Positions 6,714-16,160 are shown, numbered from the stretch's first letter. The stretch: 64,000 bases of DNA from Caulobacter sp. CCUG 60055 (GCF_022750545.1 NZ_PUIC01000002.1:124001-188000), one strand, 5' to 3'. Translations and numbers: made by a program. Notes: generated by a model from the letters alone, not told the origin.

Positions 6714-9700
6714 CTAGAACTTCTTCTCGATCTGGATGAAGGCGCGACGCCCAAGCAGGTCGTAGCTGTTCAGGGCCGAGACGCCGACGCGGAAGTTGCC
6801 GGTGGATACGGCTGGCGGCGACTCGTCGAACAGGTTCTGGACGCCGACATAAAGGGTGGTGTTGCCGAAGTCCTTTTTCATGGACACCGTGTGGTACATC
6901 ACCGGTTCCGTATGCAGCTTCCTATAATAGCCGTTGGGATGATCCGCGTCCGGCGGCGAGAACTCGCCGGTTTCGCTGTAGCGGCCGTCAGACGTCCTGC
7001 CGATGAAGTTGAAGCTCCAGAAGAAAGTATAGTCGCCCTTCTTCAGGCTGACGTTCGTGGCGTTCGAGAACTGCGGGTTGGAAGCCGTGCCCGCATAGTC
7101 CGACAACGGCTCGCCGTTGAGGGATTGGGACGCCTCGAGCTGCCAGGTGAACTGCGACGAGATGGCGAGCGTGCCGAAGCGCAGTTGATGGCGATAGTCG
7201 GCCTGGACGTCGATGCCGCGGATCTTCTGGCGGGCGATGTTCAGGTAGCTGTCGTTGATCGTCAGAAGGTCATGCGAGTTCGGATCGCGCGTGAACAGGA
7301 CGCAGAACGGACCGGCGTTCACGGCGGCGTAGCAGGAGTTGAGGATGTTCTGGGCGCCGAACCGGCTGACTTCGTCGCGGACGTCGAAGTTGAAATAGTC
7401 GAGCGCGACCTTCAGATCGACATAGCTGGGCGTCCAGACCACGCCGACCGAATAGGCCTTTGAGGTCTCTGGATCGAGTTTGGAGCCGCCGCCGGTGGTG
7501 ACGGTGGGCGTCGCGGTGTAGCCGCCGTAGTCGTCGGGAATGCCGGCGGCGGCGCAGCGCGCGCGCAGTGTTGCGTTGGCCGAATTGCCCCAACGGGCGC
7601 AGGGGTCGACGCCGTTGAAAAAGCCGGTCTGGTCGGCGAGATAGTGCTCGAATAGGGCCGGGGCCCGGAACGAGGTGCCATAGGTGCCCCGCAGCCGGAA
7701 CTCGGAGTTGATCGCCCAGTCCAGACCGACCTTGTAGGTGCCGTTGGTGCCGTAGGTGTCATAGTTGGACAAGCGGCCCGACAAGGACAGGTCAATCGAC
7801 TTGGCGAGGAAGCGGTTCCGGATCAGCGGGGCCAGGATCTCCGCATAGCCTTCCCAGACCGATTCCGACCCCTTGGTGATGCCCGAGGTCGTCAGGCCCC
7901 AGTAGTTGCGGTTGCGGGCGTTGAAGCCTGGCTTGTCGTCGATGCTGTCGTGCTTGAAATAGACGCCGGCGGCGACGCCCAGCGGGCCGGCCGGCAGCTT
8001 GAAGGCGTCGCCGGTGATGTTGAACTCGACGGCGTGTTGCAGATAGGTGGTCTCGCCCTGCTCGCGACCGAACAGGAAGGCCCGTTCCTGGGCGGTGAAC
8101 TGCCCGCTCAACACGCGCGGGTCGAGCCAGGGAATGGCGACGCAGGATGCAGGCGAGCTGGTCAGCAGGGCCGGGTTGCAGGCTAGGCCGTTGGAAACCT
8201 GGTTGCCGGCGTCGTCGATCCCGGTCGCCGCCGTCACCCGATCCTTGTAGACGAAGTCGCCGTCATAGGTCCCTCGGCTGGCCGACAGCTGATAGTAGCC
8301 GTCCCACTTGAAGCCGTCGAGGAAGCCCAGGCCGCGGACGTCGCCCTTCAAGCCGAACACGGCATGGGCGTAGGCGACGTCGGTCGAACTCTTGCCCAGT
8401 TGCGCGATGATCGGGGTGACGGTGCCATCTGTTAGACCGCCAACCTTCGTGGCCGCCTTTATTAGACCCGCAGCCATGGTGTTGGTGGGATTGTTGGGGT
8501 CGAGATCCGGGAATAGTTGGAAAACTCGAGCGTTGCTGGTTTTCCGATCATTGAGCAGAATCTCGGTGTAGACTTGAAGATCGGGTTTGAGATCGTACCC
8601 AGCCGAGAACATGCCGGTGAACAGGGTGCGGGGCGATATAATCGTCCCGCGACCGTCGAGCGGCGAGGTGGTGTTGGCGTAAGGGCGCGTGCTCGGGGTT
8701 CCATACCGCGCCGCTCGTACCCAATCCGGAAGATCTTGGCGGAGTCCAAGAGCGCCGGCGGGATAGTTAGGGTATTTAGAGAGGGTGGGGTCGTATTGAA
8801 AGAACCCCCCGAAGACATACTTCGATGCTACAGCATTATTATATTCGTTGATGCACTGATAATTTCCGTTCGCATCCTTGAAATCTAGCCTGTCGCCCGT
8901 TTGTTTGTTGAATATATAGTCCGCATCGCAAGCGGTGAATTTTCTCTGGCCTTTGTTAAGTCCTTTCTGGTCATCGAAGCTCAAGGCTGCGGATATGTAG
9001 CCCTTGTCGAAGGTTTTTCCATAGGTGGCGGCGAGCTTGTACTCATCGCCTCCGGATTTGAACGGCACGTCGGCATAGGCCATCAGCCGCAGGCCGTCGG
9101 CGTTTCTCTTGGTGAAATAGTTCACCACCCCGGCGACGGCGTCCGACCCATAGATAGACGAGGCCCCATCCTTCAGGATCTCGATGTGGTCGAACAGCAT
9201 GTCCGGCAGGACGTTCAGGTCCACCGGACCGACAGTGCCGCCCACGCCGGCCGGGCCGAGGCGCCGTCCATTGAGCAGCACCAGCGTGCGCTGGGCGCCG
9301 AGGCCGCGCAGGCCCAGGGTCTGCACCCCGGGGCCGCCGGTGACGACATAGTTGCCGAGCAGGCCGTTGATCTGCTGCGACGTCGCGGCGATGGGCAGGG
9401 TCTGCAGCAGGTCGGCCGCCGAGGCCAGGCCCTGAAGGTTGGCGGTTTCGCTGGTGATCACGGTCACCGGCGACGCGCTGGTGTAGTCGGAGCGGCGAAT
9501 CCGCGAACCGGTGACCACCAGTTCCTCGACGGCGCCGGCCGTGTCGGCCTTCGCCTTTGGCTTTTCGGCCTGCGACGCCTGGGTTTGAGGCGGGCTTGAA
9601 CTCGCCGTTTGCGCTTGCGCCCCCTCGGTGAAGGTGAAAATGCAACCTAAAATTGCGGTCGAGCTCAGCAAAAGCTGTCGTGCACGAAACATGTTGTTGA

Positions 9701-9716
9701 TAGCCCCCAAAGACAT
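6714..9716 (-). CDS. TonB-dependent outer-membrane receptor
   Basis: 1000 residues. A signal peptide ends near residue 36 (EGAQAQ). The TonB box region EELVVTGSRI lies at about 64-73, and the plug domain follows (ASPVTVITSE, GLRGLGAQRTLVLLNGRR, DHIEILKDGASSIYGSDAVAGVVN). The large beta-barrel ends in the signature FIQIEKKF with a terminal phenylalanine. There is no STN domain, so it is not a signalling receptor. Receptors of this subtype import peptides, sugars or other complex substrates using TonB energy. It is divergent from an exported S9 peptidase gene, which suggests a peptide or peptide-like ligand (inference). Codons for about residues 235-420 are clearly lower in GC than the rest of the gene, which may reflect a swapped loop region. 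Confidence 0.93.
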   Translation of the reverse strand: MSLGAINNMFRARQLLLSSTAILGCIFTFTEGAQAQTASSSPPQTQASQAEKPKAKADTAGAVEELVVTGSRIRRSDYTSASPVTVITSETANLQGLASAADLLQTLPIAATSQQINGLLGNYVVTGGPGVQTLGLRGLGAQRTLVLLNGRRLGPAGVGGTVGPVDLNVLPDMLFDHIEILKDGASSIYGSDAVAGVVNYFTKRNADGLRLMAYADVPFKSGGDEYKLAATYGKTFDKGYISAALSFDDQKGLNKGQRKFTACDADYIFNKQTGDRLDFKDANGNYQCINEYNNAVASKYVFGGFFQYDPTLSKYPNYPAGALGLRQDLPDWVRAARYGTPSTRPYANTTSPLDGRGTIISPRTLFTGMFSAGYDLKPDLQVYTEILLNDRKTSNARVFQLFPDLDPNNPTNTMAAGLIKAATKVGGLTDGTVTPIIAQLGKSSTDVAYAHAVFGLKGDVRGLGFLDGFKWDGYYQLSASRGTYDGDFVYKDRVTAATGIDDAGNQVSNGLACNPALLTSSPASCVAIPWLDPRVLSGQFTAQERAFLFGREQGETTYLQHAVEFNITGDAFKLPAGPLGVAAGVYFKHDSIDDKPGFNARNRNYWGLTTSGITKGSESVWEGYAEILAPLIRNRFLAKSIDLSLSGRLSNYDTYGTNGTYKVGLDWAINSEFRLRGTYGTSFRAPALFEHYLADQTGFFNGVDPCARWGNSANATLRARCAAAGIPDDYGGYTATPTVTTGGGSKLDPETSKAYSVGVVWTPSYVDLKVALDYFNFDVRDEVSRFGAQNILNSCYAAVNAGPFCVLFTRDPNSHDLLTINDSYLNIARQKIRGIDVQADYRHQLRFGTLAISSQFTWQLEASQSLNGEPLSDYAGTASNPQFSNATNVSLKKGDYTFFWSFNFIGRTSDGRYSETGEFSPPDADHPNGYYRKLHTEPVMYHTVSMKKDFGNTTLYVGVQNLFDESPPAVSTGNFRVGVSALNSYDLLGRRAFIQIEKKF

Positions 9717-9784
9717 GCGTCCTCGGCCCGGCTCTTACACAGGGCCGATCGCTCGTTAAGCGACACAAACACTCGGTGCGAGGC

Positions 9785-9816
9785 GTACTGTTACATTGCC
9801 TGTAAGTAACTGTTAC
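9785..9816. promoter_or_regulatory. Paired ACTGTTAC sites between divergent receptor and peptidase genes
   Basis: ACTGTTAC occurs at 9787-9794 and again at 9809-9816, 22 bases apart (two helical turns). The second copy sits in a perfect palindrome, GTAAC-T-GTTAC (9806-9816). The pair lies in the 229-base gap between the TBDR and S9 peptidase starts, with AT-rich sequence (GAAATTATTTTGC) beside it. This looks like a shared operator for a dimeric regulator, none of which is encoded next to it. Confidence 0.5.
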
Positions 9817-9945
9817 CCAGGTGAAATTATTTTGCAACTAGTCGTTGACGCGCAAGTCGGCGCCTCTGAAGCTGCGGTCGTCATGGCGTGGCCGGCCTAG
9901 GGGCGCCGCCACGCTCAAGGGTCACCGCGAACAGTGGAGGGGCGG

Positions 9946-12033
9946 TTGTTGCTTGCGAAAAATCACCTGACCAGGGCCCTGGCCGGCGGGCTGCTGGCTG
10001 CGGGAGTTTCATCGGCCGCGCTGGCCGCGCCGCCCAGCGCCGAGGATTTCGGCGCGCGTACGCGCATATCCAGCGTCAGTCTGTCGCCCGGCGGCACGCA
10101 TGTGGCCGCCATCATCGCGGTGAACAACACTACGCCTCGGATCGCGGTGTGGGACACGTCGGACATGACGCGCCCGCCCAAGATCATTCCGGGCAATCCC
10201 GATCTTGAATTCCGCTCGGTGCGCTTCCTGAAGGAAGACCGGCTTTGGGTCGGCACGGTTCAGAACTTCGAGGCGGACGGCGGTCGGACCCACGCCTACC
10301 GGTCATTGTTGACCGATCCTGGGGGAACGTTCTTCACCACCCTGGCCATACCCAAGCCCGGCGCCGGCAAGGATTATTCCGGCGTCAGCTACGAGGTGCA
10401 GAGCAGCATGCGCGGCTTTGGCGGCATGTCGCTGGTCAGCGCGCTGCCCGCCGACCCGGACTATGTCCTGGCCAGCGACGCCGAGACGGGCGACCTCTAC
10501 AAGGTCAACGTGCACTCCTCGACCGCCAATCTTTCCTACGAGCGCGTTTATAACGGCTCCGACCGCTACACGGCCCCGATCTGGGGATGGGGGATGAAGG
10601 AGGTTCGCGCCAGGACGTCGGGCGAATACATCGACGGCAAGCCGACACAGGTGACCCAGATCAAGAACCCGACGACGGGCGCGTGGGAGGCGCATTTCCA
10701 GAACCAGGTGGCGGGCCGCGGCGCCTTGGAGGTGCTCAGCTTCACCGAAGACCCGAACGTGGTCCTGATCGCGGCCGACAAGGGCGGCGAGCGGTCGGCG
10801 GTCTATCCCTATTCGATCTCCGAGCGGAAATTCGGCGAGCCGCTCTTCGCCCATGGCGTGTTCAGCGCCACGTCGGTGATCCGTTCGCATGATCCGGCCC
10901 AAGGCGACGGCCCCTACAAGGGACGGGTGCTCGGGTTCGGCTACGAGGGCGTGACCGGCAACGAGATCTATTGGGTCGACGAGCGCATGGCCGCCGTGGA
11001 AGGGGAGCTCAAGAAGGCGCTCGGCGAGAAGGATGCGCCCTTCGTCTGGACCGATCCCGTAGGCGGCAAGCAGATCAAGATGATGGTCCCTGAGAATTTT
11101 CAGGTCGCCATCGAGCAGACCAGCAACGACGGCCGGACCCTCATCGTCGAGCGGGAAGGGCCGAAGACCCCGCCAGAGTACTACATCTACATCGAGGGCA
11201 AGGGGGTGACGCTGATCGGCCGCTCGCGCCCGCAGATTCAGGCCGATGCGCTCGGCGACACCCGGCTCATCCAGTACGCGGCCCGCGACGGGCTTGAGAT
11301 TCCCGCCTTCCTGACGACGCCGAACGCCAAGCTGTGGGGCGCGGGGCCCTATCCGGCCATCGTCGTGCCGCACGGCGGCCCCTGGGCGCGCGACTACTGG
11401 GGCTGGGACTTCAGCGGCTGGACCCAGTATTTCGCCGCGCGCGGCTATGCGGTCATCCAGCCGCAGTTCCGTGGCAGCACGGGTTGGGGGGCCAAGCTCT
11501 GGAAGGCCGGCGACCAGCAGTGGGGGCTGAAGATGTCGGACGACAACGACGACGCCGCCCGCTGGATGATCGCGCAAGGAATCGCCAAGAAGGGGCAGAT
11601 CGCCTTGCACGGCTACTCATACGGGGGCTTTGCGGCCTTCGCCGCGGGGGTCCGCGGTTCGATCGGGGAGTTCCGGTGCGCGATCGCCGGCGCCGGCGTC
11701 GCGGACCTGACCCGGTGGCGCAACTTCATCGGCGACACCCGCTTCGGACGCGACTATCAGGGCGGCACGGTCGCGGGCATGAACCCATGGGATCATGCGG
11801 CCGAGACCTCCATCCCGATGATGATCTACCACGGCGACCGCGATCAGCGGGTGCCCATCCGGGAGGGGCAGGGGATGTACGACAAGCTGCGTGCGGCCGG
11901 AAAACCGGTTGAGTTCCAGGTCATGAAAGACATGGGCCACACCGCCGACCTCTGGAGCCCGGACAACACCCGCGACGTCCTCAAGGGCGTCGATTCGTTC
12001 CTGACCAAGTCCTGCGGTTTCCCATCGCACTAG
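9946..12033 (+). CDS. Exported S9-family (prolyl oligopeptidase-like) peptidase
   Basis: About 695 residues. There is no ATG. A GGAGGGG site at 9936-9942 suits TTG at 9946 or 9949, giving a signal peptide ending SSAALAAP; GTG at 9934 is the alternative. The N-terminal half is beta-propeller-like (VSLSPGGTHVAAI). The C-terminal alpha/beta-hydrolase domain has the nucleophile in HGYSYGGFA (about Ser558), the acid in GDRDQRVP (about Asp633) and the histidine in DMGHTADLW (about His665). S9 enzymes of this form cleave short peptides, often at proline or as dipeptidyl- or acylaminoacyl-peptidases. It is periplasmic or secreted, and divergently paired with a TBDR gene, which suggests joint use of an external peptide substrate. 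Confidence 0.9.
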   Translation: MLLAKNHLTRALAGGLLAAGVSSAALAAPPSAEDFGARTRISSVSLSPGGTHVAAIIAVNNTTPRIAVWDTSDMTRPPKIIPGNPDLEFRSVRFLKEDRLWVGTVQNFEADGGRTHAYRSLLTDPGGTFFTTLAIPKPGAGKDYSGVSYEVQSSMRGFGGMSLVSALPADPDYVLASDAETGDLYKVNVHSSTANLSYERVYNGSDRYTAPIWGWGMKEVRARTSGEYIDGKPTQVTQIKNPTTGAWEAHFQNQVAGRGALEVLSFTEDPNVVLIAADKGGERSAVYPYSISERKFGEPLFAHGVFSATSVIRSHDPAQGDGPYKGRVLGFGYEGVTGNEIYWVDERMAAVEGELKKALGEKDAPFVWTDPVGGKQIKMMVPENFQVAIEQTSNDGRTLIVEREGPKTPPEYYIYIEGKGVTLIGRSRPQIQADALGDTRLIQYAARDGLEIPAFLTTPNAKLWGAGPYPAIVVPHGGPWARDYWGWDFSGWTQYFAARGYAVIQPQFRGSTGWGAKLWKAGDQQWGLKMSDDNDDAARWMIAQGIAKKGQIALHGYSYGGFAAFAAGVRGSIGEFRCAIAGAGVADLTRWRNFIGDTRFGRDYQGGTVAGMNPWDHAAETSIPMMIYHGDRDQRVPIREGQGMYDKLRAAGKPVEFQVMKDMGHTADLWSPDNTRDVLKGVDSFLTKSCGFPSH

Positions 12034-12059
12034 GGCGTCGCCGGGACGGCTTCCCGATA

Positions 12060-12081
12060 GCTCCCGGTTTCGGCCGGGAGC
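12060..12081. terminator. Hairpin between convergent S9 peptidase and adenosine deaminase genes
   Basis: GCTCCCGG-TTTCGG-CCGGGAGC is a perfect 8-base stem with a 6-base loop, 27 bases after the S9 stop and 39 bases before the end of the opposite-strand gene. There is no long T-run (CTT only), so efficiency is uncertain. Its position between converging genes fits a bidirectional terminator. Confidence 0.65.
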
Positions 12082-12119
12082 CTTGACGAGGCGTTCAGCG
12101 CGCCGGCCCGAGCTCGCGG

Positions 12120-13700
12120 TCAGTCATGTTCGCGCTCGAACTTCGCGAGGTCCTGTTCCAGCCGCCATTGCAGCCGGGCCTTGGGACTGGTGTCCAGAAA
12201 CCGCGAGCAGGCGGCGTCCGGCGACTTTGCGGGGGCGGGGCACGCCGCAACGGCGGCTCCGCCGACGCGGGATCGCCATAGGCTGGGGCCTGGAATGAAG
12301 GCGTACTGCAAGCTGTTGCGGATGATCTCCTTGAGGGCGGGGTAGCGCAGGCCCTGTTCCCGAACCGCGCGCATGTATTCGTTGGTCATGTCGCTGCGAG
12401 AAACGCCCTGATCGTCGGTGGACAGAACGACGGGAACGCCTTCGGAGCGATAGAGCGCCAGCGGATGGTCCCGGCCCTTCACGCCGAGGATGGCGGCGTT
12501 GCTGGTCAGATTGATCTCGACGGCGATCCCGTCCCGGGCCATGCGCCGCATCAGGTCGCGGGCTTCTGGTTCATAGGCGATCGATACGCCGTGGCCGATC
12601 CGGTTCGCCCCCGCGACCGAGACCGCGTCCTGGATATGGAAACGCAGGTCGCGCGGGGCGACGAGGCCGAGCGTCAGTTCTCCGGCATGGAGCGATATCC
12701 GCACATCGGGATTGCGGGCCTTGAGGAAGGCCACCATCCGCATGTGCAGCCCATAGTCGCGTATCGAGACCGGATCGTGTTCGGGGCCGGTGAGGTTCAC
12801 GCCGGCGATCCGGGGATCGGCCTTGGCCAGGGCGAAGCCGAACGCGAGTTCGGCGAAGGCCGTCTTGGGCCACGGATTGCGGCGTGCGGGAATCTGGTAG
12901 CGGACCGTCACCGCGCAGGCTGGGTTCGCGGGGAGGATGTCGCACTTCTCGATCGCCGCCGCCTCGGCCTCGTAGCCGTCCAGGGTCCGGCGGGCCTCGG
13001 CGACGGCCCTGGGCAGCAGCGGGGCGAGCGCGGCGGACAGGGCGAGGAAATCGGAGCTGTCCTCGGTCGTGGCCGCGAAGGGGTCGAGGATATCCCGCAC
13101 GGCCGGCGGCATCACCATCACCTCGACATAGGAGACGTTGTTGTAGGCGGCGGCTTCGCGCACCGCGGCGATCTCCTTGCCGATATTGCCGCGCATGGCG
13201 GCGCTGAACCCCTCGAACGCCGAGAAGAAGCGATCGTGGCCCGGCGTTTCCGGGTCGCCGACGCCGCTTTCGAGCCCCCGGGTGGAGAGCGCGTCGACCG
13301 CCCGACCATAGCGGCTGTGCTCGCGGTCCATGAGTTCGCGCGCGGCGACGCGGCCGGGCGCGTCGCACGGCGGGGCGGCTATGCGATTGGTGTCCGTCGC
13401 GATGCATAGGCCGTCGTTCCCGGCCCATCGTAGGAAGTCCTCCGCATAGACCGATCCGCCGACGTGGCTGTGCAGGTCCGCGCCCTTCGGCATGGCCTGA
13501 AGGAACATCCTCAGTTGGGGCCCGTCGGCGGCGATGCGATCCAGATAGGCGGCCGTCCGTGCTTCCGCCGTCCGTGGGCCGGGCTTGGCGTCCGCGGCGA
13601 CGGCGACGGACGGGCCGGCCAACGGCGAGGCGGCGAGGAGCGCGGCCAGGGCGCTTCCGGCGCCTGGCCGTCGACGCCGATCGGTCGGGGCGGCGGTCAT
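12120..13700 (-). CDS. Exported adenosine deaminase-family protein
   Basis: 526 residues. The N-terminus (MTAAPTDRRRR then a hydrophobic run to AVAADA) is a signal peptide, so the enzyme is probably periplasmic. Adenosine deaminase metal and catalytic motifs are present: LHSH at residues 76-79, HAGE at 338-341, NRIGHG next, and STDDQG with Asp429/Asp430. These bind zinc and deaminate adenosine (or deoxyadenosine) to inosine. It is longer than cytosolic Add (about 330-350) and resembles the secreted ADGF/CECR1 layout. A C-terminal extension follows the barrel. Its ATG overlaps the stop of the upstream NUP gene by four bases, so the two are translationally coupled. Substrate preference cannot be read from sequence. 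Confidence 0.87.
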   Translation of the reverse strand: MTAAPTDRRRRPGAGSALAALLAASPLAGPSVAVAADAKPGPRTAEARTAAYLDRIAADGPQLRMFLQAMPKGADLHSHVGGSVYAEDFLRWAGNDGLCIATDTNRIAAPPCDAPGRVAARELMDREHSRYGRAVDALSTRGLESGVGDPETPGHDRFFSAFEGFSAAMRGNIGKEIAAVREAAAYNNVSYVEVMVMPPAVRDILDPFAATTEDSSDFLALSAALAPLLPRAVAEARRTLDGYEAEAAAIEKCDILPANPACAVTVRYQIPARRNPWPKTAFAELAFGFALAKADPRIAGVNLTGPEHDPVSIRDYGLHMRMVAFLKARNPDVRISLHAGELTLGLVAPRDLRFHIQDAVSVAGANRIGHGVSIAYEPEARDLMRRMARDGIAVEINLTSNAAILGVKGRDHPLALYRSEGVPVVLSTDDQGVSRSDMTNEYMRAVREQGLRYPALKEIIRNSLQYAFIPGPSLWRSRVGGAAVAACPAPAKSPDAACSRFLDTSPKARLQWRLEQDLAKFEREHD

Positions 13701-14836
13701 GGCGCGCTCGGGGTCTGGTCCGCATAGCGCGTCCAGCCGCTGGCCAGTTCGTGCACCACCTTGCTGCCCACCCGATAGGCCGCCTCATAGGCGGGCAGGC
13801 CGTCGCCGGGGTGGGGGGACATCGCCGATTCGAACGTGGTCTGGCCAGGATGCGCCAGCGTGTAGTTCGAGGCCGCCCTGAGCACCATCAGCCGTCCGGC
13901 GTTTACGAGCCCCATGCGCTCCAGGCGGGCCATGGCCTCGGCGATCGACGAGTCCTCCATGTCGCTCATCGTGAACGTGGCCTTGCCGTCGGTGAACATC
14001 CTGACCCAGTCGCGCGCCCACTGGGTGCCCGCTTCGCCGTGCCAGAAGTGATTGGAGGCGAAGCTGGAGCCGATGCGGACCCTGGGCGGCTGCTGCGCGT
14101 TGGGAAAGCCGGTCCAGACCTTGGCCTGCGCCGCGAGCTCCGGGGCGTAGTCCAGCGGAACGGACTTGGTGAGTTCATACGCCCATCGCGTCAGCCCGAT
14201 GTTCAGGGGGAACACCTGCGCGTATCGGTCGAACGGGCCGTATTCCATTTTCTGGGACGGCATCTCGCCGGCCTTGCTGGACCGCATGGGATAGATTCCG
14301 TACGGCCATCCCGCAGGCGCCTCGCGCATGTCCATCGACTTGGCGAGATCGTTGACGACGTAGTCCGCCCAGGCCGCGTCTCCGATCGCGCCGACCTTGG
14401 GATCGACGCCGCCGACGCCGGCGACCAGCCAATAGGCCTTCTTGAGGTCGAACCGCCGGTCGAACGCCAGCGCCATCACCGAGGCGCCGGAATTGACCAG
14501 CCCCATGCCGGTGACCATCGCCACCACCGAGTGATCCTTGTTGGTCAGCAACGGATGCACGCCGCCGGGAAAGTCGAGCCGTTCGGTCAGATCCTCGCGT
14601 TCGGCCCACAGCTGCAGTTCGCCGGGCTTGTCGCCGGTGTCGGCACCGTTCTCGTAGGTCGTGACGACGACCACCTTGACGGGCCAGGGCCGGACGTCGC
14701 CGGTCCGCCGGGCTTCCGCCGCCTTGGCCGGGTCCGTCGTCGCGGGCGCGGCCTGCGACGCGGGGGCGAGAAGCCCAGCCAGCCCCAACCCCAGGATCGC
14801 GCCGGACAGGGCCCTGCGCGACAAGGCGACGGTCAT
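13697..14836 (-). CDS. NUP-family purine nucleoside permease/phosphorylase-like protein
   Basis: 379 residues with a signal peptide ending around SQAAPA. The body matches the NUP family (purine nucleoside permease, PF06516): VVVTTYENGADTGDKPGEL, VMALAFDRRFDLKKAYWLVAGVGG, an IGLTRWAYELT helix and FTMSDMEDSSIAEAMARL. The fold is that of nucleoside phosphorylases, and no membrane helices follow the signal peptide. The classic name 'permease' may therefore be misleading; a periplasmic purine-nucleoside binding or cleaving role is as likely. The adenosine deaminase gene follows with a four-base overlap, which gives a periplasmic purine salvage unit. Nothing obvious regulates it in the 172-base gap upstream. 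Confidence 0.85.
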   Translation of the reverse strand: MTVALSRRALSGAILGLGLAGLLAPASQAAPATTDPAKAAEARRTGDVRPWPVKVVVVTTYENGADTGDKPGELQLWAEREDLTERLDFPGGVHPLLTNKDHSVVAMVTGMGLVNSGASVMALAFDRRFDLKKAYWLVAGVGGVDPKVGAIGDAAWADYVVNDLAKSMDMREAPAGWPYGIYPMRSSKAGEMPSQKMEYGPFDRYAQVFPLNIGLTRWAYELTKSVPLDYAPELAAQAKVWTGFPNAQQPPRVRIGSSFASNHFWHGEAGTQWARDWVRMFTDGKATFTMSDMEDSSIAEAMARLERMGLVNAGRLMVLRAASNYTLAHPGQTTFESAMSPHPGDGLPAYEAAYRVGSKVVHELASGWTRYADQTPSAP

Positions 14837-15008
14837 GAAAGCCTCCGTTGCTCCGCTCCGGAATTCCCGCCAGCCCCGGAAGGCGGTGGCGAGCGAGGGG
14901 GCGTCGCCTGTTCGGCGAGGAGCGCCCGACAGTCAACCTCCGGTCCAGCCTAGTTCCGGCGTGCGAAGATATTGCGAAGGCCTGGGCGTCGGCGGGCGAC
15001 GCCGACCG

Positions 15009-16160
15009 CTAGGCGTCGACCCGCCGCGCGGCCCGCGCCCGGGCGGGGGCGAGGTCGGCGGCGGCGACGCCGAGGGCCGCGACGTCGTCCGGCGGCGCCA
15101 GGCCGCTCGCCAGGGCGGCGGCGACGCGGCTGAGGGCGGGGGCGGTCTGGATGCCGTATCCGCCCTGGCCGACCAGCCAGAAGAAGCCTTCGGCGGTCTC
15201 GTCGAAGCCGGCCACCGGCTTGCGGTCGGCCGTGAAGGTGCGCAGGCCCGCCCAGCGGTGACGGACGCGGCGGACCTGCAGGGTCGTCGCCTGTTCGACG
15301 CGGTCGACGGCGATGGCCACGTCCATCTCGTCGGGCTGGGCGTCGCAGGGCGCGCTCGGCGTCTCGTCGGCGGGCGAGAGCAGCAGCAGGCCGGCGTCGG
15401 GCTTGAAATAGAACTGTTCCTCGACGTCGATGACCAGCGGCCATGAGTCCACCGCCACGCCGGCGGGAGGATCGACCAGGACCGCCGTGCGCCGCTTGGG
15501 CTCGACGCCGATCGGCGCGACCCCGGCCAGCGCCGCGACCTCGTCGGCCCAGGCGCCCGCCGCGTTGATCAGGACGGGGGCCTCGAACACGCCGCCGCCG
15601 GTGCGCAGCCGCCAGTGGTCGCCGACCCGTTCGCAGGCTTCGATGCTGACGTCGCAGGCCAGCGTCCCGCCGTTGGCGCGGAACCAGCGCAGATAACCGC
15701 CATGCAGGAGATCGACCTCGATGTCGCTGGCCTCGGGCTCGTAGACGCCCTGGGCGATATAGTCCTGGCGGAGCAGGGGACACATGGCCAGGGCCTGCGC
15801 CGCGTCGACGCGGCGGGTCAGGGGCGCGACGTCGTCCAGATTGGCGAAGGCCTCCAGGGCCGCCGCCTGCGCCGCGCTGGCGACGAATAGGCTTCCGCGC
15901 GGGCGCAGCAGGGCGCTTTCCGCGAAGCCCTGCGGCGGCGACAGGAAGAACGGGCGGCTGGCGCGGCTGAGGGCGCGAATGAGGTCGCCGCCGTAGATGG
16001 CCGAGTAGAGCGCGGCCGAGCGGCCGGTGGCGTGATAGCCGGGACGGGACTCGCGCTCCAGCAGCGCGACCCGGTGCGTCCGCGACAGCTCGGCGGCGAC
16101 GCCCGCGCCCGCGACGCCGGCTCCCACCACGATGACGTCGAGCGACGAGGATTGCGTCAT
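15009..16160 (-). CDS. FAD-dependent oxidoreductase of the DAO family (D-amino acid type)
   Basis: 383 residues, starting MTQSSSLDVIVVGAG. The N-terminal Rossmann motif VVGAGVAGAGVA binds FAD, and the family middle (ATGRSAALYSAIYGG) and C-terminal GQGGYGIQTAP motifs are present. No signal peptide. Members of this group (DadA, glycine oxidase, D-amino acid oxidase/dehydrogenase) convert D-amino acids to imino acids. It is divergent from the XRE-cupin regulator that heads the dgcN-dgcA genes, and a RidA gene lies nearby to hydrolyse the imine, so D-amino acid catabolism is the best fit. The exact substrate is not determined; proline or sarcosine oxidation would be the alternatives. Confidence 0.82.
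   Translation of the reverse strand: MTQSSSLDVIVVGAGVAGAGVAAELSRTHRVALLERESRPGYHATGRSAALYSAIYGGDLIRALSRASRPFFLSPPQGFAESALLRPRGSLFVASAAQAAALEAFANLDDVAPLTRRVDAAQALAMCPLLRQDYIAQGVYEPEASDIEVDLLHGGYLRWFRANGGTLACDVSIEACERVGDHWRLRTGGGVFEAPVLINAAGAWADEVAALAGVAPIGVEPKRRTAVLVDPPAGVAVDSWPLVIDVEEQFYFKPDAGLLLLSPADETPSAPCDAQPDEMDVAIAVDRVEQATTLQVRRVRHRWAGLRTFTADRKPVAGFDETAEGFFWLVGQGGYGIQTAPALSRVAAALASGLAPPDDVAALGVAAADLAPARARAARRVDA

Noticed and set aside
6714-12033. Lasso-peptide isopeptidase locus (receptor plus S9 enzyme)
   Set aside because: No lasso precursor, B or C protein genes or FecI/FecR genes are nearby, and the S9 protein looks like the general exported type.
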